From Rickettsiales bacterium (GTDB taxonomy: Bacteria > Pseudomonadota > Alphaproteobacteria > Rs-D84), in assembly GCA_031259365.1 (NCBI GenBank), contig JAIRLP010000053.1:1-5284 (forward strand): 5,284 bases of DNA, in the 5' to 3' direction. Below the pieces are notes generated by a model, which made no database searches, was not told where the DNA came from, and saw only the letters and a list, made by a program, of their open reading frames with translations. Below, in pieces: positions 1-4,797 of this stretch; the stretch's first letter is position 1, and every line of letters begins with the position of its first letter. Position numbers and translations under genes: made by a program.

Positions 1-1
1 C

Positions 2-406
2 GGCAAGACAATTACGGAAAAAAGCTCTGGCGATCCGTATGCCGCTTATGACATTCCATATATCAGAATTAAATTCGCACACAAGGATGATTATGATACC
101 GGCGGATATATCGATACAATAAAAAGCTTTGGGGTTGAGTGCATTATACAAAATTTGCCAAATGTTCCGAACTCTGCCACGTCTGCAAACACCCCCGACT
201 ATTCATGCTATACATATGCCCAAGACCCTGATTCTGGCGAATATTACACTGGAAAGATTGTCAGCATGGTAGCACCCGGTTACGCAATGACATTTCTGTG
301 CGACGGATTTCCATGTAATATTCGCGTTCAAAATATGAATGGCGCCGACGCGACAGGCATCGTCAGATACACAGACCAAGAACATGGAATATGGATTCCG
401 GATTAG
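2..406 (+). CDS. 3' end of an unrecognised protein (5' end outside window)
   Basis: The frame is open from base 2 to a TAG at 404-406, giving 134 residues with no upstream stop, so the true start lies outside the window. The only in-frame alternative start is a TTG at 155 with no Shine-Dalgarno sequence, so I do not treat this as a short complete gene. The protein is rich in Tyr, Asp, Gly and Asn. It has four cysteines (C47, C69, C100, C105 counting from base 2) and no membrane segment, and it ends in HGIWIPD. This composition suggests an exported or surface domain with disulfides, possibly a pilin-like or adhesin C-terminus, but no family motif is visible and I assign no function. It converges on mraY with 12 bp between stop codons and no hairpin terminator in the gap, so the two transcripts probably overlap at their 3' ends. 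Confidence 0.7.
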   Translation, partial: GKTITEKSSGDPYAAYDIPYIRIKFAHKDDYDTGGYIDTIKSFGVECIIQNLPNVPNSATSANTPDYSCYTYAQDPDSGEYYTGKIVSMVAPGYAMTFLCDGFPCNIRVQNMNGADATGIVRYTDQEHGIWIPD

Positions 407-418
407 ACATCAACTATT

Positions 419-1516
419 TTATGCAAACTTTAGTAATACAAGTGCCAGGCCTGCGAACAGGATTGAAATAATGAAAAAGCGTTCAACGATTTTGGTTTCC
501 GTCCAACCTTTTTCTTCAAAGTGATGGTGCAATGGCGCACGTCTGAAAATGCGTCGCCCTTCGCCGTACATCTTTTTTGTGATTTTGAAATACAGCGTCT
601 GGGCAAATGAAGACAGCAAAATCAAAACCATCATAAACGCTGCAACACCCATAATAATTTCGGATTTCAACAGCATTGCAACCGTACCCATAAATCCGCC
701 CAGTGCCAACGATCCAACGTCACCCATAAAGATCGCAGCTGGTTTTGAATTAAACCACAAGAATCCCAGCACCGCACCGAACATTGCGCCCAACACTGGA
801 TACAAACTGCTGGCCTGCGGCAAGAACATAACAGTATCCATAAATCCGATACGCGTTGCACCGTACAATGCAACCACTAAAACGATCAGCACCGGCATAT
901 ACAGTTTGGACAACATCCCATCCAATCCGTCTGTGATATTTGTGGCGTTTGCACTGCCTGTGATCACAAAATATGCAAACACATAATAGAAAATTCCCAA
1001 TGGCAAAATAATTCCAAATGGTAACGTTACCGATAATTCTGGAATGTATGGGGGCATAACCCAGTTGATCATAAATGCCAATGCGATAACGCACAAACCT
1101 TCCAAGGTCAGACGCATTTTTGGGGACAGACCGTTTGCAGCCTTATTCGATTGTGATTGAACTTTTTTATAATCATCTGCGAACCCGATCGCACCAAACA
1201 TGACCAAAGACAACAAAGCAACTGTGGCTGACAAAGAATTTATACTGCCCCAGTTAACAGATAATAAACTGGAAACCAGAACTGAAATTAAAATCAAGAC
1301 ACCACCCATCGTAGTTGTCCCCTGTTTTTTCAAATGTGCGGTCGGCAGATTTTCACTTATTGGTTGTCCCTTGCCTTGTAGCCGTCCCATCGCATTGATA
1401 AATCTGCGACCGAAACATATCATAATCAGGAAAGAAAGCCAAAAAGCAGCGGCAAATTGCATCCATCCGCTGTTAAATGCAGTAAAACCATGATTCAGCA
1501 TTAAACTTGTCAGCAT
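419..1516 (-). CDS. mraY: Phospho-N-acetylmuramoyl-pentapeptide-transferase MraY
   Basis: This integral membrane enzyme transfers phospho-MurNAc-pentapeptide from the UDP-linked precursor to undecaprenyl phosphate, making lipid I on the cytoplasmic face. The 365 residues match the family length (about 360). Visible motifs are GTTTMGG (66-72), the catalytic pair D114-D115 in FADDYKK, NATNITDGLDGM (190-201), D266 in FMGDVGSLALGG, and the HHH motif (330-332) in PLHHHFEEKGW. About ten hydrophobic segments can be drawn, from roughly 20-36 to 346-363. The ATG at 1516 is supported by AAGGAG at 1523-1528 with a 6-base spacer. Oddities are a Thr where the family nearly always has Pro (GTPTMGG), about three extra residues (AAN) after the DDYKK segment, and a location outside the usual murF-mraY-murD neighbourhood. 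An upstream terminator makes it a separate transcription unit. Confidence 0.97.
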   Translation of the reverse strand: MLTSLMLNHGFTAFNSGWMQFAAAFWLSFLIMICFGRRFINAMGRLQGKGQPISENLPTAHLKKQGTTTMGGVLILISVLVSSLLSVNWGSINSLSATVALLSLVMFGAIGFADDYKKVQSQSNKAANGLSPKMRLTLEGLCVIALAFMINWVMPPYIPELSVTLPFGIILPLGIFYYVFAYFVITGSANATNITDGLDGMLSKLYMPVLIVLVVALYGATRIGFMDTVMFLPQASSLYPVLGAMFGAVLGFLWFNSKPAAIFMGDVGSLALGGFMGTVAMLLKSEIIMGVAAFMMVLILLSSFAQTLYFKITKKMYGEGRRIFRRAPLHHHFEEKGWTETKIVERFFIISILFAGLALVLLKFA

Positions 1517-1531
1517 AAAAGTCTCCTTAAC

Positions 1532-1553
1532 TTATGATTTTATTGTATCATAA
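1532..1553 (-). promoter_or_regulatory. Inverted repeat over the probable mraY -10 region
   Basis: A perfect 7-bp inverted repeat, TTATGAT and ATCATAA, is separated by 8 bases and lies 16-37 bases upstream of the mraY start. On the minus strand one arm runs into TACAAT (1542-1547), the best -10 candidate between the upstream terminator and mraY. No good -35 is seen 16-18 bases further up, so the promoter itself is weakly supported. The repeat could be an operator or a small hairpin near the mRNA 5' end. The region is very A+T rich, so chance cannot be excluded. Confidence 0.3.
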
Positions 1554-1582
1554 ATAGGCAGAAAATAAAATATATGGGTAAT

Positions 1583-1610
1583 AAAAAACAGACCGCAAAT
1601 ACGGCCTGTT
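1583..1610 (-). terminator. Intrinsic terminator of the PBP1A-lipoprotein unit
   Basis: Read on the minus strand, AACAGGCCG (1610-1602) pairs with CGGTCTGTT (1595-1587). The stem is 9 bp with one G-U pair, the loop is TATTTG, and the run of T continues to 1583. It begins one base after the stop codon of the 60-residue gene and lies 67 bases upstream of mraY, so it isolates mraY from the upstream operon. The plus-strand reading lacks a T-run, so it acts in one direction only. Confidence 0.87.
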
Positions 1611-1611
1611 A

Positions 1612-1794
1612 TTATCTGAATAAAAAGATTTCTCCAGCCGCTTGTTCGGCTTTCAGTTGTTTTAAAATCGAATCCCGTCGAACCTGGGCAACAAAAACAT
1701 TAAAGTCTTCATATTTTTGGTCCGCAAAGGCGGGGGTTCCTTTGATATTTTTATCTTTAAGCAATTGTTCAAAAGCACCTTTGACCATTGGCAT
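1612..1794 (-). CDS. Small hypothetical protein, 60 residues
   Basis: I do not recognise this protein. The ATG at 1794 is chosen because AGGG (in AAAGGGTG) stands six bases upstream. An in-frame ATG at 1815 would overlap the preceding lipoprotein gene and is less well placed. The product begins MPMVKGAFEQLLKDK and has no signal peptide, lipobox, cysteine or membrane segment, so it is predicted to be cytoplasmic. It is charged and largely helical in appearance. The region FNVFVAQVRRDSILKQLKAE (38 through 57) would form an amphipathic helix, and the tail is GEIFLFR. It starts 11 bases after the MliC-like gene stops and ends directly before a strong terminator, so it is the last gene of that unit. 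Proper spacing, SD and terminator argue that it is real. Function is unknown, and a link to cell-wall work is only by neighbourhood. Confidence 0.7.
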   Translation of the reverse strand: MPMVKGAFEQLLKDKNIKGTPAFADQKYEDFNVFVAQVRRDSILKQLKAEQAAGEIFLFR

Positions 1795-1805
1795 GACACA
1801 CCCTT

Positions 1806-2090
1806 TTATTTGCATTCCATCGGTTCTTCGTCATTCAGGAATAATGTCCAATCGTGCCCTTTGTTCCACAGAACAACTGTTGTGTCATTCAAGACGCCTT
1901 CATAACGTGCACCAGATGCAGAAACAGTTTGTTTCAACATAACTTCGTCACCGTTCAAAACAGCTTTTAAAGAATCTTCGCCCACCAGTTCAGTTTTAAC
2001 TTCGTATGCACCACATTTCATAACATCGTCTGAATTACTGCATCCAAGCAAAACAAATGCGGACAGCAAAGAAAATAGAATTTTTTTCAT
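1806..2090 (-). CDS. MliC-like lysozyme inhibitor lipoprotein
   Basis: This is a 94-residue lipoprotein. The start at 2090 is set by AGAGGTG just upstream and by a promoter that lies inside the longer possible reading frame. A Lys-Lys signal peptide ends in the lipobox LLGC, so C17 is lipidated. The mature domain has SASGARY (57-63) preceded by LKQ, then LWNKG (74-78). It is bounded by C26 and C93, which probably form a disulfide. From memory these match the MliC/PliC family of C-type lysozyme inhibitors (E. coli MliC has LKQ-x2-SASGARY and W-x-KG), where the Ser loop and the Lys loop enter the lysozyme active site. It probably protects peptidoglycan from host lysozyme, anchored in a membrane facing the periplasm. 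It is a paralogue of the neighbouring gene at 2172-2450 and lies in a peptidoglycan-synthesis locus. Confidence 0.82.
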   Translation of the reverse strand: MKKILFSLLSAFVLLGCSNSDDVMKCGAYEVKTELVGEDSLKAVLNGDEVMLKQTVSASGARYEGVLNDTTVVLWNKGHDWTLFLNDEEPMECK

Positions 2091-2130
2091 ATGCACACCT
2101 CTTGCGATGACCATAACAGGTCTTTTCTTG

Positions 2131-2159
2131 ATTATAACAGATTCGGAATTGAAAATCAA
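2131..2159 (-). promoter_or_regulatory. Internal promoter for the MliC-like lipoprotein gene
   Basis: On the minus strand, TTGATT (2159-2154), a 17-base spacer and a perfect TATAAT (2136-2131) lie in the 81-base gap between the two lipoprotein genes. Transcription would start near 2124, giving a leader of about 34 bases with SD AGAGGTG. The -35 is identical to that proposed for PBP1A. It should allow the MliC-like gene and the 60-residue gene to be expressed independently of PBP1A. Confidence 0.7.
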
Positions 2160-2171
2160 AAACAAGCAGAA

Positions 2172-2450
2172 TTATTTACACAAAGGCACAGCCTGGCCAT
2201 CAATCAGCAAATTCCAATCGTCCAAGCATCTGTCCCAAAGGATTAATTCCGTATCGTCAAAACGTCCCGAATAACGATATCCGCATTCAGATTCTGTACG
2301 AAACAAACCAACATAGATATCCCCATCCAATACAAGCTGGGCGCGCATTTCATCGACGGACACCAGCTTGTGTCCGACACATTCTAATGTATCCGGCGCA
2401 CTGTCACACGCCGACAGAATAATTGCAAAAAGCATCAGAAACTTTTTCAT
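2172..2450 (-). CDS. Diverged MliC-like lipoprotein with extra cysteines
   Basis: This is a 92-residue lipoprotein with signal peptide MKKFLMLFAIILSAC and lipobox LSAC, so C15 is lipidated. It is a tandem paralogue of the MliC-like protein: both have outer cysteines 67 residues apart (C24 and C91 here), an ECGYRYSG segment in place of SASGARYEG, and LWDRC-x3-W in place of LWNKG-x2-W. Thus the loop Ser is Cys56, the loop Lys is Arg74 and the following Gly is Cys75. C56 and C75 may form a second disulfide tying the two loops together, which would change or abolish C-type lysozyme binding. The ATG overlaps the PBP1A stop as TGATG, and GGGGTG lies upstream inside the PBP1A gene, so it is translationally coupled to PBP1A. 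Function is inferred. It could bind another lysozyme type or act as a PBP1A partner. Confidence 0.78.
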   Translation of the reverse strand: MKKFLMLFAIILSACDSAPDTLECVGHKLVSVDEMRAQLVLDGDIYVGLFRTESECGYRYSGRFDDTELILWDRCLDDWNLLIDGQAVPLCK

Positions 2451-4492
2451 CAAAACACCCCGCCAACCACTGCGCCACCGTTTACTGTGCTGGATGTCTG
2501 TGGGGCGGAATTTGGTCCCTGACCTTCTTTGAATACTTCGGTAATAATTGTACCATTTGGATCAGCGGCAGCTGACGCACCACTGCGACGGTTAACACGA
2601 ATAAATGTCATGCCATCAGGTATGGCAAACGGCTGATTCTTTTCATTTGCCAACGCCACTTTCATAAAGTCTGCAAACACAGTCGCTGCCTGGTGACTGC
2701 CGGCGCCACGGCCCAAAGGCTTTGGTGTATCGTACACAAAATAAACACCAGCGATCAAATTCTTGGAAAATCCAACAAACCAAACGTCTTTGACATCATT
2801 TGTGGTTCCTGTTTTACCAGCAATTGTATGACCTGGAACACGCGCCTGTTTACCCGTACCCAATTCAACTGCGCCTTGCAAAATAGACACCATCTGATAC
2901 AAGCTTTGCGGATCAGACAAAGGTTCAGAATCAGAAACAATTGAAGGTGGCAATAACTCATCATCCCATTCAATCATTGACGGTGTATTGCCATCAACCA
3001 CACGACCATAACGATCTTGGGTATAGTCCACCAGCTTGGATTTAATCACATGACCACCATTAACAAATGCAGAATAACCCAATACCAGTTTTTCCAATGT
3101 TGTTTCACCCGACCCCAAGGCCAATGATAAATTCACATATCTTAAATTTTCTGGATAAACACCAAAACGCTGTGCAGATTCAATCGCATCGCGAACACCG
3201 ATCTGTTCCACCAATCTTACTGTTGGAACGTTTCTGGATGTTTCCAAAGATAAACGTAATGGAACTTCGCCCAAGAATTTTTTGTCATAATTTTCAGGTT
3301 TCCACAATGTATCATCTTCTTTCCACCCAACAATCGGAGCATCTAATAACAAGGCTTCTGGAGACATACCGCGTTCCAAAGCCGCCAAATAAACAAACGG
3401 CTTAATGGTACTGCCGATCTGACGATAAGCCTGCGTTGCACGATTAAATGAACTTTCATTAAATGAACGACCACCCGCCATTGCAACCACACGGCCTGTA
3501 TGTGGATTCATCGCGATGATTGCACCCTGTAATTTTTCTGTGCGACCTGTGCTGTATGCATCCAGCGCTTTGTTCAACGCAGCCGATGCAGCGCGTTGAT
3601 ATTCAGGCACTATTGTTGTTTTGATATATAATCCATTATTATACAGAACCTCACGCCCCAATTGATTCAACAACTGGCGACGAACATCTTCTGCAAAATA
3701 TTGGAAATCAGCTTCCATCTGGGCAGTAAATCCACTGTTGATATTCAATGGTTCGGCGGCTGCGATTTTTGCTTCGTCAGATGTGATAAACTTTTCTTTG
3801 ACCATACGGTTCAGAACATAATTACGGCGTTCAATCGCCCTTTCACGATTGTTCGGTGCCTTTGGCAAACTGGCCAAGAATGCGCATTCCGCCAAGTTCA
3901 ATTCAGATACAGGTTTATTAAAATACATCAATGCAGCGGAACCAACGCCATAAGCACGTGCGCCCAAAAAGATTTGATTCATATACAAAGTCAAAATATG
4001 TTGCTTTGAAAAACTGCGCTCCAGTTTCAGCGCCAATATGGCTTCTTTGATTTTACGAGAAATCTTTTGATCCGATGTCAAAAAGAAATTCTTGGCCACC
4101 TGTTGTGTAATCGTGGACGCGCCGGTAAAACGTGTATTAAATCCGATTATCCCCAAGAAATTATTAACTGATGCGCGCATAATTCCCTGCATATCAATAC
4201 CAGGGTGGGTCCAGAAATTTTGATCTTCGGCGGCAATAAATGCATTAACCAATTGTGGCGGCATATCAACAAAATCAATGAACACACGACGTTCTTCGGC
4301 ATATTCGATAATCAAGGAACCATCTGACGCATACAATCTGCTGGCGACTGGCGGGGCATAGGTAGCCAATTTCTTATAATCAGGCAAATCGTTTCCATAC
4401 ACCAAAATCAAGGCAGCCAATGCAGCAATTCCAGCGACAAAACACCAGAAAACGATATTTAAAAACAAGTGAAAAATCTTCTTGAAATTCAT
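2450..4492 (-). CDS. mrcA: Class A penicillin-binding protein 1A (bifunctional PG synthase)
   Basis: This inner-membrane enzyme polymerises lipid II and cross-links the stem peptides in the periplasm. From the ATG at 4492 it has 680 residues. A membrane anchor at about 7-33 follows a short basic N-terminus. Next comes a GT51 glycosyltransferase with E89 in AEDQNFWTHPGID, GASTITQQ (124-131) and E150 in RKIKEAILALKLE. The transpeptidase has the SxxK motif S361-T-I-K364, S419-R-N421 and K560-T-G562. All catalytic motifs are intact. A longer frame opens at 4591, but it would add 33 non-family residues, lacks an SD and would cover the promoter, so I prefer 4492. The distance from the GT Glu to the SxxK Ser (272 residues) is about 100 shorter than in E. 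coli PBP1A as I recall it, suggesting that the OB-like insert is missing. It is the first gene of the operon with the two lipoproteins. Confidence 0.95.
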   Translation of the reverse strand: MNFKKIFHLFLNIVFWCFVAGIAALAALILVYGNDLPDYKKLATYAPPVASRLYASDGSLIIEYAEERRVFIDFVDMPPQLVNAFIAAEDQNFWTHPGIDMQGIMRASVNNFLGIIGFNTRFTGASTITQQVAKNFFLTSDQKISRKIKEAILALKLERSFSKQHILTLYMNQIFLGARAYGVGSAALMYFNKPVSELNLAECAFLASLPKAPNNRERAIERRNYVLNRMVKEKFITSDEAKIAAAEPLNINSGFTAQMEADFQYFAEDVRRQLLNQLGREVLYNNGLYIKTTIVPEYQRAASAALNKALDAYSTGRTEKLQGAIIAMNPHTGRVVAMAGGRSFNESSFNRATQAYRQIGSTIKPFVYLAALERGMSPEALLLDAPIVGWKEDDTLWKPENYDKKFLGEVPLRLSLETSRNVPTVRLVEQIGVRDAIESAQRFGVYPENLRYVNLSLALGSGETTLEKLVLGYSAFVNGGHVIKSKLVDYTQDRYGRVVDGNTPSMIEWDDELLPPSIVSDSEPLSDPQSLYQMVSILQGAVELGTGKQARVPGHTIAGKTGTTNDVKDVWFVGFSKNLIAGVYFVYDTPKPLGRGAGSHQAATVFADFMKVALANEKNQPFAIPDGMTFIRVNRRSGASAAADPNGTIITEVFKEGQGPNSAPQTSSTVNGGAVVGGVF

Positions 4493-4499
4493 AAGGCGA

Positions 4500-4528
4500 A
4501 TTTTACGATAAATCTTTGCAAAAATCAA
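4500..4528 (-). promoter_or_regulatory. PBP1A promoter, giving a predicted leaderless mRNA
   Basis: On the minus strand, TTGATT (4528-4523), a 17-base spacer and TAAAAT (4505-4500) lie directly upstream of the PBP1A ATG at 4492. Only seven bases (TCGCCTT) separate the -10 from the ATG, so transcription should begin at or within a base or two of the start codon. No SD is present, which agrees with leaderless translation, a common mode in Alphaproteobacteria. If translation actually began at 4591, this element would lie inside the gene. Confidence 0.5.
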
Positions 4529-4556
4529 TGCGCAATAACAATCGGCAATTATTCCG

Positions 4557-4585
4557 TTGCAATTCATCGAATTTTTAAATAGCAT
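4557..4585 (+). promoter_or_regulatory. Candidate promoter for the structured leader RNA
   Basis: TTGCAA (4557-4562), a 17-base spacer and TAGCAT (4580-4585) each match four of six consensus positions. A start near 4592 would place the transcript's first base at the foot of the first hairpin (4593-4613). It is divergent from the PBP1A promoter, with the two -35 elements 28 bases apart. The sequence match alone is weak, and the fit with the hairpin is the main support. Confidence 0.35.
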
Positions 4586-4592
4586 AAGCATT

Positions 4593-4770
4593 GCGATCGG
4601 GGGTTCCGGTCGCGGGGTGTAGTAACCCTTTGTTGACGCCGACAGTTTGTCGGTGAAATGTTAAGGCCCACGACCTTGTATGGTTGGAGGGCTGGCGGAA
4701 TACCCAATACGCCGCACAATTTCAACAATTGTTACTAACCTCCAACCGCCTGTCTTGCCAGGCGTTTTTT
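4593..4770 (+). ncRNA. Highly structured RNA, possibly C4-antisense-like, ending in a terminator
   Basis: Hairpins read in series. 4593-4600 pairs with 4606-4613 (8 bp, one G-U). GGGT 4615-4618 pairs with 4625-4628. 4637-4644 pairs with 4648-4655 (8 bp, one G-U, loop GTT). AAGG 4663-4666 pairs with 4674-4677. A perfect 9-bp stem, 4682-4690 with 4739-4747, closes a three-way junction whose arms are 4694-4697/4710-4713 and ACAATT 4716-4721/4727-4732. An intrinsic terminator follows at once. The density of nested pairing without a convincing reading frame supports an RNA gene or leader. The three-way element resembles, from memory, the C4 antisense RNA of phages P1 and P7, which blocks the SD of a downstream gene. 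Here AACCTCC (4737-4743) is complementary to the next gene's SD. The family assignment is tentative, while the structure is seen directly. Confidence 0.55.
4747..4770 (+). terminator. Intrinsic terminator ahead of the Cys-rich secreted gene
   Basis: CGCCTG (4747-4752) pairs with CAGGCG (4759-4764) around the loop TCTTGC, followed by six T (4765-4770). It abuts the 9-bp stem of the three-way junction and shares base 4747 with it. It ends only 27 bases before the ATG at 4798, leaving no room for another promoter, so the downstream gene must be expressed by read-through. It therefore acts either as the end of a small RNA or as an attenuator. Confidence 0.85.
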
Positions 4771-4797
4771 GTTTCCAAAAACAAAAGGAGGTTTGGA

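Noticed and set aside
155..406. TTG at 155 as the start of a complete 83-residue gene
   Set aside because: No SD, and the frame is open back to base 2 with similar composition, so it is the tail of a longer gene.
407..472. Shared terminator between the left gene and mraY
   Set aside because: Only CCTG-CGAA-CAGG could be found, inside the mraY coding end and without a T-run, so no terminator is supported there.
549..986. Plus-strand reading frame of 145 codons
   Set aside because: It lies entirely antisense to mraY, whose motifs are complete, so it is a shadow frame.
2091..2165. 25-codon extension of the MliC-like lipoprotein
   Set aside because: It contains the TTGATT-N17-TATAAT promoter and would move the signal peptide away from the N-terminus. 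AGAGGTG marks the ATG at 2090.
4493..4591. 33-codon N-terminal extension of PBP1A
   Set aside because: No SD, a sequence unlike PBP N-termini (several Cys), and overlap with a good promoter. The membrane anchor follows the ATG at 4492 in the usual way.
4593..4770. tmRNA, SRP RNA or 6S RNA
   Set aside because: No tRNA-like ends or tag frame, no GGAAGGAAGCA-type SRP tetraloop region, and a chain of separate hairpins with a three-way junction rather than one long bulged rod.
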